Source: Enterocola sp045611845
Lineage (GTDB): Bacteria; Bacteroidota; Bacteroidia; Bacteroidales; Paludibacteraceae
Length of the DNA: 64,000 bases
NCBI GenBank assembly: GCA_045611845.1
Contig: JAZKXZ010000018.1
Span: 1-64,000, forward strand
Direction: 5' to 3'
Shown: positions 45,012 to 52,121 of the stretch, piece by piece
How the letters are laid out: each line of letters starts with the position of its first letter
Position numbering within the stretch: position 1 is the first letter of the stretch
Notes under the pieces: model-generated
Told to the model about the DNA's origin: nothing
What the model saw: only the letters and a program-made list of their open reading frames with translations
The model's database searches: none
Program-made: the position numbers and the translations under genes

Positions 45012-45356
45012 TTGGCTTATGAACGATATAAACTTTGGGATTGGGATCATATCTATCCATCTAGTTGGATATACAATAGACATAATATACCATGGGCTAC
45101 AAGGTATTTAAATAATACTATTGGTAATTTGAGACTCTTATCTTTATCAGATAACCGGTCACAAGGAGATACTTTATCTCCGTCTGAGAGACTTAATAGT
45201 GACTCTTTTATACAAGATAATGATTATATATATTGGAAGGATCTAGTAAGAAGGGTTAAACAAGATGAAAGTTTTGAAAAACATTCACGAGCAATAATTG
45301 AACGATGCGTTAATATATATGATTATTGTTATAAAAACGTCTTCTATTTAGGCTAA
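45012..45356 (+). pseudogene. C-terminal fragment of a DUF262/HNH protein
   Basis: The frame can begin only at a TTG and encodes 114 residues. It has the C-terminal HNH-type pattern LWDWDHIYPSSWIY, then NTIGNLRLLSLSDNRSQGD at about 40. This is the DNA-cutting half of GmrSD-type proteins without its DUF262 half. Upstream codons continue in frame for a few residues without a start, so it is a truncated remnant rather than a gene. It is not a copy of the DUF262-DUF1524 gene at 42115, whose motif sequence differs. Confidence 0.7.
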
Positions 45357-45408
45357 AAATGTCGTTTATTTCTCCGCGAGTATATAAAATATATTGATAG
45401 CAGGGAAA

Positions 45409-45484
45409 TTAGTTCCTTTTTTCGTTAACTTAGGTCCTTTTTTCGTTAACTTAGGTCGTTTTTGCTTGAACTTAGGTCTTTTTT
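45409..45484. repeat. 21-bp tandem repeat, about 3.6 copies
   Basis: Units at 45409-45429, 45430-45450 and 45451-45471 plus a partial unit to 45484. Each begins TTAGGTC or a variant and has CTTTTTTCGTTAAC or a variant. No gene covers it. Confidence 0.8.
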
Positions 45485-45561
45485 AGAGAGTTGTTACTAA
45501 GAATATTCAATCTTGAGGTGCAAAATTTCCACCTCATGTTTAGTTGTTTATTCCTTACAAT

Positions 45562-45593
45562 ATTGCTTTTTCGACAGAAATGTGTTACTTTTG
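45562..45593 (+). promoter_or_regulatory. Promoter of the GNAT toxin module
   Basis: ATTG (45562-45565), a 20-nt spacer and TACTTTTG (45586-45593). Confidence 0.72.
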
Positions 45594-45639
45594 CGTTGAG
45601 TAATAACTTATTAACAAACCTAATTAATTCTTTTGTGAT

Positions 45640-45810
45640 ATGAAGAAGAGTAAAAATTTGTATTTGGAAGGCGGACCCATTGAAATTCGTGGGAAAGCTG
45701 CAGAACGCTTCTGGCGTTTAATCAAAAATCCTAAAAAGGCGAGTCATGAGGAAAAGGAGAGAATGATACATGCATGCAAAATCATTAATGGAGGAAATCT
45801 TTTATGGTAG
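45640..45810 (+). CDS. Antitoxin-like protein of the GNAT module
   Basis: The 56-residue protein (MKKSKNLYLEGGPIEIRGKA...) is basic, with FWRLIKNPKKA in the middle and an ACKIINGGNLLW end. It overlaps the GNAT gene by 7 bp (ATGG-TAG). Placement before a TacT-like acetyltransferase suggests an antitoxin; its fold is not recognised. The same idea is supported by the strong shared promoter. Confidence 0.65.
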   Translation: MKKSKNLYLEGGPIEIRGKAAERFWRLIKNPKKASHEEKERMIHACKIINGGNLLW

Positions 45811-46349
45811 CGCTAATTGACATCTCTAAATCCTACAGTGTGCGCCCTTTAAATGAAGGAGAAACTCTCAATTCGTTCAACTGTGGTGATGCAGAGTTGA
45901 ACGAATTTATTTTAAGTAAAGCTTCGGAATACAAAAAGACACTTCTTGCTGTGTCGTATGTATTGGAAGAAAATGGAAATCCCATCGCTTATTTTTCCCT
46001 GTCTAATGATAATCTTTCAGCAGAAATATTTGAATCAAAAACCAACTTCAATAGGCAAATGCGTAAGCGATTTGTAAACGAAAAACGTAGGAAGCATTTC
46101 CCTGCGGTAAAAATTGGTCGTTTAGCCGTGGACTTGAATTCTGATAAGAAAGGTGTTGGTAGTGCATTGTTATATACTATCAAATATACACTTATTGATA
46201 ATCAGAAATCTGGTTGCAGATTTATTACTGTGGATGCATATAATGATGCTATCGGATTTTATGAGAAAAACGGCTTTGTGATGGTTAATGCCTTTAACAC
46301 AGAGAAACGGACTCAACCTATGTATTTCGACCTAGCTCAATTGCTATAA
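45804..46349 (+). CDS. GNAT-family acetyltransferase toxin (TacT-like)
   Basis: The 181-residue protein starts with a SYSVRPLNEGETLNSFNCGD segment and has the GNAT acetyl-CoA signature: GRLAVDLNSDKKGVGSALL at about 113-131, VDAYNDAIGFYEKNGF at about 146-161. TacT-type toxins acetylate charged tRNAs. The small gene overlapping its start and the separate promoter support a toxin-antitoxin pair. A terminator of the type 2 family follows. Confidence 0.85.
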   Translation: MVALIDISKSYSVRPLNEGETLNSFNCGDAELNEFILSKASEYKKTLLAVSYVLEENGNPIAYFSLSNDNLSAEIFESKTNFNRQMRKRFVNEKRRKHFPAVKIGRLAVDLNSDKKGVGSALLYTIKYTLIDNQKSGCRFITVDAYNDAIGFYEKNGFVMVNAFNTEKRTQPMYFDLAQLL

Positions 46350-46376
46350 ATTGTTTTAATTCACAGTTATTACTCC

Positions 46377-46430
46377 CGCTGCCCTAATGGATATGAGATG
46401 ATACTCCTACCATCAGGGCAGTAGTATTTT
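46377..46430 (+). terminator. Terminator type 2, variant c, after the GNAT module
   Basis: CTGCCCT (46379-46385) pairs with AGGGCAG (46415-46421), with inner ATGG/CCAT, followed by TAGTATTTT. It resembles the copies at 40569 and 43949 in shape and outer bases. Confidence 0.78.
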
Positions 46431-46446
46431 AAATAGGTACAAAAAG

Positions 46447-46486
46447 AAAGGAAGTTTGGTTCTACTAACGAGCCAAACTTCCTTTT
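46447..46486 (-). terminator. Terminator of cysS
   Basis: AAAGGAAGTTTGG and CCAAACTTCCTTT form a 13-bp stem 29 bp after the cysS stop; flanking A and T runs could serve both strands. Confidence 0.82.
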
Positions 46487-46515
46487 ATATAGATGACTTC
46501 TAAGGCGAGTGCTTC

Positions 46516-47982
46516 TTACAAACTCCACTCGAAGCCGTCTTTGGTGTCTTTGATTGAGAAGCCTAGGGCGGTGAGTTCGTTGCGGATTTTGTCTGAGGTG
46601 CCCCAGTCTTTGTTGCGTTTTGCTTCTAGACGGATGTTTAGTAGTAGGTCGATTGCTTTTTTGTATGCATCGGTGCCTGCGTCAGATTTTGCATCGGTCT
46701 TAAGACCAAAGATATCTTCGATATAAAGTTTAAACACGTTTTTAAGCTCGTCAAGGTCTTCGGCAGAGATTGTGGCCTTTCCATCGCTCACGCTGTTGAT
46801 CGCCTTGCAAGCGTCAAATAAATGCGAAATAGCGATAGGTGAATTAAGGTCATCGTTCATAGCTGCGTCACATTTCTCTCTTAAGCCTTTTACGTCCACT
46901 GTGCTAGCGTTAGATGCTGTTAGTTTACCCAAACGTTCGTATGCTTCCATTAGTCGTGCAAGACCTTTTTCTGAGGCTTGTAGGGCTTCGTTGCTAAAGT
47001 CCACTGTGCTGCGATAGTGTGCTTGCAAGATGAAGAAACGAATAGTCATTGGGCTATATGCTTGCGCAAGTAGCTTATGATTGCCTGTGAATAGTTCTTC
47101 AAGAGTGATGAAGTTGCCCAATGATTTACCCATTTTTTGACCATTAATGGTAATCATATTGTTGTGCATCCAGTAGCGAACACTTTCTTTGCCTAGTGCT
47201 GCTGTAGATTGGGCAATTTCGCATTCGTGGTGTGGGAACATAAGGTCCATACCGCCACCGTGAATATCAAATTCTTCGCCTAGATATTTGCAACCCATTG
47301 CAGAGCATTCCATGTGCCAACCTGGGAAACCGTCGCTCCAAGGAGAAGGCCAACGCATAATGTGTTCTGGTTGTGCTTTTTTCCAAAGGGCAAAGTCCAT
47401 ACTACGGCGTTTTTCGCTTTGACCATCTAGTTCACGAGTGGTTTCTAAAAGTTCGTCGATATTACGTCCTGATAGTTTACCGTAGTTGTAGTCTTTGTTG
47501 TACTTTTCAACGTCGAAATACACAGAACCTTCGCTCACGTATGCGTAACCTGCGTCTAGAATTTTTTGTGTAAACTCTATTTGTTCTATGATGTGACCAG
47601 ATGCGTGTGGCTCAATGCTAGGTGGAAGCACGTTTAGGTCTTCCATATTTTTGTGGTAGCGGTTTAAGAAATATTGCACCACTTCCATTGGTTCTTTTTG
47701 TTCAAGACGTGCTTTTTTAGCAATCTTGTCTTCACCTTCGTCTGCATCGTGCTCTAGGTGACCCACGTCGGTAATATTGCGCACATAACGCACTTTGTAA
47801 CCTAGGTTTTGTAGGTATCTAAAAAGTAGGTCAAATGTAATGGCAGGGCGAGCGTGTCCAAGGTGTGCATCGCCATATACTGTAGGTCCACATACATACA
47901 TACCCACTAAGTTGTTGTGCACTGGGATAAATTGTTCTTTCTTACGGCTTAGCGTGTTGTAAATGGTTAATTTGTGTTCCAT
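46516..47982 (-). CDS. cysS: Cysteinyl-tRNA synthetase
   Basis: The 488-residue class I enzyme attaches cysteine to tRNA-Cys. HIGH-type motif HLGHARP lies at about residue 41 in GDAHLGH, zinc ligands include CGPTVYG (about 31), GWHMECS (about 225) and the PHHECE block, and KMSKS-type motif KMGKSLGNF is at about 285. Length is normal. The start at 47982 gives MEHKLTIYNTLSRKK. Upstream of it are GTTAGGAG repeats. Confidence 0.96.
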   Translation of the reverse strand: MEHKLTIYNTLSRKKEQFIPVHNNLVGMYVCGPTVYGDAHLGHARPAITFDLLFRYLQNLGYKVRYVRNITDVGHLEHDADEGEDKIAKKARLEQKEPMEVVQYFLNRYHKNMEDLNVLPPSIEPHASGHIIEQIEFTQKILDAGYAYVSEGSVYFDVEKYNKDYNYGKLSGRNIDELLETTRELDGQSEKRRSMDFALWKKAQPEHIMRWPSPWSDGFPGWHMECSAMGCKYLGEEFDIHGGGMDLMFPHHECEIAQSTAALGKESVRYWMHNNMITINGQKMGKSLGNFITLEELFTGNHKLLAQAYSPMTIRFFILQAHYRSTVDFSNEALQASEKGLARLMEAYERLGKLTASNASTVDVKGLREKCDAAMNDDLNSPIAISHLFDACKAINSVSDGKATISAEDLDELKNVFKLYIEDIFGLKTDAKSDAGTDAYKKAIDLLLNIRLEAKRNKDWGTSDKIRNELTALGFSIKDTKDGFEWSL

Positions 47983-47990
47983 ATTATAAA

Positions 47991-48020
47991 AGTTAGGAGT
48001 TAGTAGTGAGGAGTTAGGAG
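47991..48020. repeat. GTTAGGAG repeats upstream of cysS
   Basis: AGTTAGGAGTTAG, then TAGTGAGGAGTTAGGAG: three or four imperfect units, like those at 8640-8670. The flanks TTATAAAAG and TTTTATAAAAC-type sequence form an imperfect mirror. Confidence 0.55.
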
Positions 48021-48070
48021 TTTTTATAAAACTTTTCCTTAACTCTCACCTTTCAGACTGCAAATATAAT

Positions 48071-48102
48071 AAAAAAAGGGATTGACCTACAAAGCCAATC
48101 CC
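48071..48102 (-). terminator. Terminator of the amylase gene
   Basis: GGGATTG (48078-48084) and CAATCCC (48096-48102) form a 7-bp stem; seven A (48071-48077) give a U-run on the minus strand, 38 bp after the stop codon. Confidence 0.78.
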
Positions 48103-48140
48103 AATTATTTGTTTTAAAGATGCAAAGCACCCTTTATAAA

Positions 48141-50663
48141 TTACTCTTTGATGAATTTATAAGCTTGTTCGTATGTTTGATAACGAACCACAAGTAGATA
48201 CAGACCTTCTTCTAGAGAATTAACATCTACTACGCCTTCTTCTGTGTATTTTGGAGAATATGTTGCACCAGAAAGTGCTATCACTTTTACATCAGAAATA
48301 GCTTCTTCTGAGTCAATTTTAATGAAGTCTGAAGTTACAGAAGGATAGATTGAAGATTTAGCTGCTTGTTCTGCGTCAACTTCATCAATAGCTGTAAATG
48401 AATATGCATTTGGCACGTCTGGTAGAGCATATTTAGTAGCTGTGTAGGCTTTAATATCACCTGCTGCTAGGCTCACAGATGTACCAGCTGCCATTTGAGA
48501 TTTGCTACCTGCTAGGTAGTCGTACCAGCTGTTGCCAGTAGGTAGAGTAAGAGTTTGAGCGGTAGTACCAAAGTTTGCAACCACAAAGATGCGAGAGTTG
48601 CCGCTGCCCCAAATTACACTACGAAGAGCTTTACCAGATGCAAGGTCGCTGCTTGTTGGGTTGCCCGCAAATACAGAAGGAGCAAGTTTGGTACGTAGTT
48701 GTAGAAGTTGACCAAGCTTTTTGTATTGGTTCATACGGTTTGCATTTGTATACCAACCTTTAGTTTCAGGAATAGGTTTAGCGTCGGTATCGTAGCAAGG
48801 TTTAGCTTGTGTAGAACCATAAGGAGCTTTGTCGTTTTGGTCACCAGCACCAGAAGCATTAGAACAGAATGAGTAGTCGTAGCCAAGTTCGTCAAACATA
48901 TAGAACATTTGAGGACCATTTAGCATAGCACACATACCCACTGTGGCAGCAATACGACCTAAACGAGTAGCTTCGTTTGTAGCGATAGCACCATTACCAT
49001 ATTTTTTAGCTTTCCAGAAAGGACGTTGTTCGTCGTGAGACGATGTGTAGCTCACATAACCATCTTTGTTTGCTTCAGTTAGAGCATCACCATCTTTAAG
49101 CCAGCCCATTGCAATTTGCATATAAGCGTTGTTTGTGTTTTCCCAACACATCATGCCGTTGTTTACATAACCACCACGTTCGTTCATACCTTCCCAGTGT
49201 TCTAGGATGAAGTATGCGTCGCTAGCAACCGCTTTCACGCCGTTGTTATAGTAGTAGTTGATATTTGATACACGGTCGTTGCAGTTTGTGCCGCAGAAAC
49301 CGTGAGAAAGGTCCATACGGAAACCGTCCACTTTATATTCTTGAAGCCAGAATTTAAGAGCACGAGTTAAATAGTTTTTAGTTTCAGCATATGAGTGGTT
49401 CCAGTCTTCAAACACGCTAGCACCGTGAGGAGCAGAAACGTTGAAGTATGGGTTGTCTTTTAAGTTGTTGTAACCACCATAAAGTTTTTCGTGAGAACAG
49501 TTGCCTGTAGCGTGGTTGAACACCATATCCACGATAACAGCAATTCCACGTTTGTGACATTCGTCTACAAGGGTTTTGAAGTCGTTTTCTGAGCCGTATG
49601 TTTTGTCAAGCGCGAAATAGTGGTTTGGAGAATAACCCCAGCTTAAGTTGCCGTCAAACTCGCAAAGAGGCATAAACTCGATAGCATTAACACCTAAGTT
49701 TTCAAAGTAGTCTAGGCGAGTAAGAATAGCTTTGAAGCTACGTTGGCTAGAGTAAATATATGGCCAAATTTCGTAGATAACAAGGTTGTTTTTGTTTGGA
49801 CGTTTGAAATTTTTGGTTGCATCGCTCCATTGAAAAGCCTTTTTACCAGGTTGAATCACAGTAACATAACCGCTACCACCGTTAGGATAGTCCATAAGAG
49901 TTGGGTCTACTTTTTTAGGTTCCCATTGGTCGTCGCCATGAAGCACTTTTGTAGAATATGGGTCAGACATTTGCACGAAAGAACCATTGCTCATTTTCAC
50001 GCCATATTGGAACGCATATTCTTTACCAGCGGTAAGGCCAGTGAAGGTGTACCAGAAGTAATTGCCATCTTTGTAGCATTGATAGTCATTGCTGAAAGAC
50101 CAGTTGTTTGCGTCGCAAAGAATGTATACATTGCTTGCTGTTACATTAGATTTACTTGGTTTTACAAGAAGTGAAACAGTTACTTTAGTTGGGTTGTTTG
50201 CATCATAGAAAATACCATCGGTAATGCCAGAAGGACGTGTTTTTGTGGTAGGAGCTTTGTCTTCAAAACCAAAAGGATGAAGAATATCGCCAGTTTGAGC
50301 GGTAGCTTTTTCGTTGCGGAACACAAAGTTTAGACCTGTGATTTCCTCACTTGCAGGGCATTCGTAATATGTGTAAAGGTCGTCTATTGTTAACACCCAT
50401 TTTGTACCAGACTTGGTTAATTTATACTTGGCAGTGTTGACTCCCCAAGTAGAATCGTATTGCCAGTTGCCTTTTGCTTTAGTTGTAACGCCAGTGTGGG
50501 CATAACATGTGGTTTGGCCTGCCATACCAGTGCCAGTAGGGTCGAAGGTAACCACAATTTTACCTTTGTATCCTAGTGGAATCACAGCAGGATCTGTTGT
50601 AATCTGTGCCATAGCGCCCACAGCAGCCACCATAGCAGCAAAAAGAAGTAATAATTTTCTCAT
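48141..50663 (-). CDS. Secreted alpha-amylase (GH13) with E-set domain and type IX-like tail
   Basis: The 840-residue protein has a signal peptide MRKLLLLFAAMVAAVGAMA. An N-terminal immunoglobulin/E-set-like carbohydrate domain spans about 160-260 (VYILCDANNWSFSND). The GH13 barrel carries region I VIVDMVFNHA (about 376), region II DGFRMDLSHGF (catalytic Asp, about 446), region III FILEHWE (acid/base Glu, about 482) and region IV YTSSHDEQ (about 536). The C-terminal 80 residues read as a sorting domain (SSIYPSVTSDFIKI, GLYLLVVRYQ, FIKE). It should act on alpha-glucans outside the cell via SprA. The cassette proteins nearby have starch-binding-like modules, which makes a shared substrate plausible but unproven. 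Confidence 0.92.
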   Translation of the reverse strand: MRKLLLLFAAMVAAVGAMAQITTDPAVIPLGYKGKIVVTFDPTGTGMAGQTTCYAHTGVTTKAKGNWQYDSTWGVNTAKYKLTKSGTKWVLTIDDLYTYYECPASEEITGLNFVFRNEKATAQTGDILHPFGFEDKAPTTKTRPSGITDGIFYDANNPTKVTVSLLVKPSKSNVTASNVYILCDANNWSFSNDYQCYKDGNYFWYTFTGLTAGKEYAFQYGVKMSNGSFVQMSDPYSTKVLHGDDQWEPKKVDPTLMDYPNGGSGYVTVIQPGKKAFQWSDATKNFKRPNKNNLVIYEIWPYIYSSQRSFKAILTRLDYFENLGVNAIEFMPLCEFDGNLSWGYSPNHYFALDKTYGSENDFKTLVDECHKRGIAVIVDMVFNHATGNCSHEKLYGGYNNLKDNPYFNVSAPHGASVFEDWNHSYAETKNYLTRALKFWLQEYKVDGFRMDLSHGFCGTNCNDRVSNINYYYNNGVKAVASDAYFILEHWEGMNERGGYVNNGMMCWENTNNAYMQIAMGWLKDGDALTEANKDGYVSYTSSHDEQRPFWKAKKYGNGAIATNEATRLGRIAATVGMCAMLNGPQMFYMFDELGYDYSFCSNASGAGDQNDKAPYGSTQAKPCYDTDAKPIPETKGWYTNANRMNQYKKLGQLLQLRTKLAPSVFAGNPTSSDLASGKALRSVIWGSGNSRIFVVANFGTTAQTLTLPTGNSWYDYLAGSKSQMAAGTSVSLAAGDIKAYTATKYALPDVPNAYSFTAIDEVDAEQAAKSSIYPSVTSDFIKIDSEEAISDVKVIALSGATYSPKYTEEGVVDVNSLEEGLYLLVVRYQTYEQAYKFIKE

Positions 50664-50806
50664 GTGTATTTGTATTTTAAGTTGATTTTAGATTCCAATT
50701 TGTAAACATAGAAATAATTTTTCAAAAAAGCAAACAAAGTTGTAGTTTCTACAAAAAAACGCACCTCGCAACCATTTTTTTTGTAGCAACCGCCCCTCAA
50801 AACCAA

Positions 50807-50839
50807 AAGGACCTCACCACGGTGAAATGGTAGGTCCTT
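50807..50839 (-). terminator. Terminator type 1, after PIN module 3
   Basis: AAGGACCT (50807-50814) and AGGTCCTT (50832-50839), with inner CACCA/TGGT; the same hairpin as 44712-44747, 10 bp after the PIN stop. Confidence 0.85.
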
Positions 50840-50849
50840 TTTAAGTATT

Positions 50850-51269
50850 TTATCTTTCGTTGAAGATTAAATCAAGCCCTTGGTCTGTGTAGTACGGAAA
50901 CCTGCGGTCGCTAGAGATTAAAGGCATCTTTTCTGTAATTGAATGTGCAATTATTAAATGATCTGAAGGGTCTTTGTGAATATCACCATTCACGTGCAAA
51001 TCTGCATAGGTTATAAGATGCTCTTTTTTAATATGGGATATTTTTATGTTAAAATCATTTTCTATTGAGTTTAACATATCCTTTGCTGTTTTCCATCGCT
51101 TGTTGCACAACCCTTTATTTTTATATGCTACTATTAATTCCTTTACAGATTCAGTACTAATATACAAGGTATTTTCGTAGTCTTGTAAGATTGCTGCAAC
51201 ATCATTGCACAACAAGTCACCATCTGTTGCCATATAGACAAAGATGTTTGTATCAATAAGGTATCTCAT
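50850..51269 (-). CDS. PIN-domain toxin (VapC-like), copy 3
   Basis: The 139-residue protein keeps Asp6 (YLIDTNIF), TESVKELIVAYKNKGL, the acidic HKDPSDHLIIAHS and SSDRRFPYYTDQG. It is the most divergent of the three copies in residues 50-95. It lies directly downstream of cassette 3, separated from gene C by a T1 terminator and its own promoter. Divergence in the middle, with a more divergent antitoxin, suggests each pair is specific to itself. Confidence 0.9.
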   Translation of the reverse strand: MRYLIDTNIFVYMATDGDLLCNDVAAILQDYENTLYISTESVKELIVAYKNKGLCNKRWKTAKDMLNSIENDFNIKISHIKKEHLITYADLHVNGDIHKDPSDHLIIAHSITEKMPLISSDRRFPYYTDQGLDLIFNER

Positions 51270-51271
51270 AT

Positions 51272-51412
51272 TTACTGCAGTAATGAAGGATCGTTTACTA
51301 TAGTAGTTCCTTTATACATTAATACAGCTTCCCACGTCTTGGAATACCTTCTTGGCTCGCTAGCAACTTGAGATGTACACTCTTTTTTGTTTGTTTCTTT
51401 TTTTGTTTTCAT
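51272..51412 (-). CDS. Short antitoxin of PIN module 3
   Basis: The 46-residue protein (MKTKKETNKKECTSQVASE...) has YSKTWEAV near residue 24 and ends NDPSLLQ. It is 2 nt before the PIN gene. Its N-terminal 20 residues are shared in base content but not sequence with copies 1 and 2, so the SKTW(D/E)A core is the conserved part. Confidence 0.72.
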   Translation of the reverse strand: MKTKKETNKKECTSQVASEPRRYSKTWEAVLMYKGTTIVNDPSLLQ

Positions 51413-51491
51413 ACGTCTAAATTTTTGATGTTAAAAAATAGTTTTACTTTTCATAAGTATAAAATTTGCATTTTAAAGATAGGTGGTAATG

Positions 51492-51523
51492 CAAAGATAG
51501 ATGATTTTCACAAGATAAACAAA
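51492..51523 (-). promoter_or_regulatory. Promoter of PIN toxin module 3
   Basis: TTTG (51523-51520), a 20-nt spacer and TATCTTTG (51499-51492) on the minus strand. Confidence 0.82.
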
Positions 51524-51540
51524 CATCCTTTATAAAAACC

Positions 51541-51577
51541 AAAAGGACCTCACCACGGTGAAGTGGTAGGTCCTTTT
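51541..51577 (-). terminator. Terminator type 1, after cassette 3
   Basis: AAAAGGACCT (51541-51550) and AGGTCCTTTT (51568-51577), with CACCA/TGGTA inside; the third copy of this hairpin, 40 bp after the gene C stop. It and 50807-50839 flank PIN module 3 as direct repeats. Confidence 0.85.
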
Positions 51578-51617
51578 GACTGATGTTAAATTATTATGGT
51601 TTCAGTTTAAGGCATTC

Positions 51618-52061
51618 TTAAGCCTGTTTGCGTCTTCTTATAACAGCATATACCGCTATGAAAGGCAGTAGGCAAAGTGGTGTGCCTAGAGGTGTTTCCT
51701 CGTCACCTAGAGACCAACCATCACACGTGGTCATACAGTCACCATATTTTTCAAGACCACCTGTGGCATCTAACCAATCTTCACCATAAAGGCTTTCTAC
51801 TATTCCTGTACAACAATCTTCACAACCAGAAGAACGTCCACTCTCTACTTTTTGGGCACATTCTATACCATCATCATCAGAATCTGATACCCTTAATGAG
51901 AAATTTGTGAACGAAGTCCCTGTTGATATAGAAAAATCGGTACCATCCATATCTGAATAGAAAGAACTACCAGAGAAAGGAGATGAAGGCAATACCACTG
52001 CCATACTCACAGAAGCTACCAACCAAAACAACAAACTAAGAATTAAATTTCTATTTTTCAT
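51618..52061 (-). CDS. Cassette 3 gene C: small Cys-rich exported protein with a C-terminal anchor-like signal
   Basis: The 147-residue protein starts MKNRNLILSLLFWLVASV. It has a signal peptide ending SMA, Cys residues including the CC pair in GCEDCC, and the tail TPLGTPLCLLPFIA, YAV, RRRKQ. The tail is nearly the same in all three copies, while the middle is different. It lies 60 bp after gene B. Function unknown. Confidence 0.72.
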   Translation of the reverse strand: MKNRNLILSLLFWLVASVSMAVVLPSSPFSGSSFYSDMDGTDFSISTGTSFTNFSLRVSDSDDDGIECAQKVESGRSSGCEDCCTGIVESLYGEDWLDATGGLEKYGDCMTTCDGWSLGDEETPLGTPLCLLPFIAVYAVIRRRKQA

Positions 52062-52087
52062 AATTGTATATTTTCATCGAAAATTAG

Positions 52088-52116
52088 GATTTGGTGAGTT
52101 CTAAACTCACCAAATC
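52088..52116 (-). other. Perfect 13-bp hairpin between cassette 3 B and C genes
   Basis: GATTTGGTGAGTT (52088-52100) and AACTCACCAAATC (52104-52116) around a 3-nt loop, beginning about 5 bp after the B stop. No long T-run follows, so it may act in processing or partial termination between B and C. Confidence 0.7.
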
Positions 52117-52121
52117 TCCAT

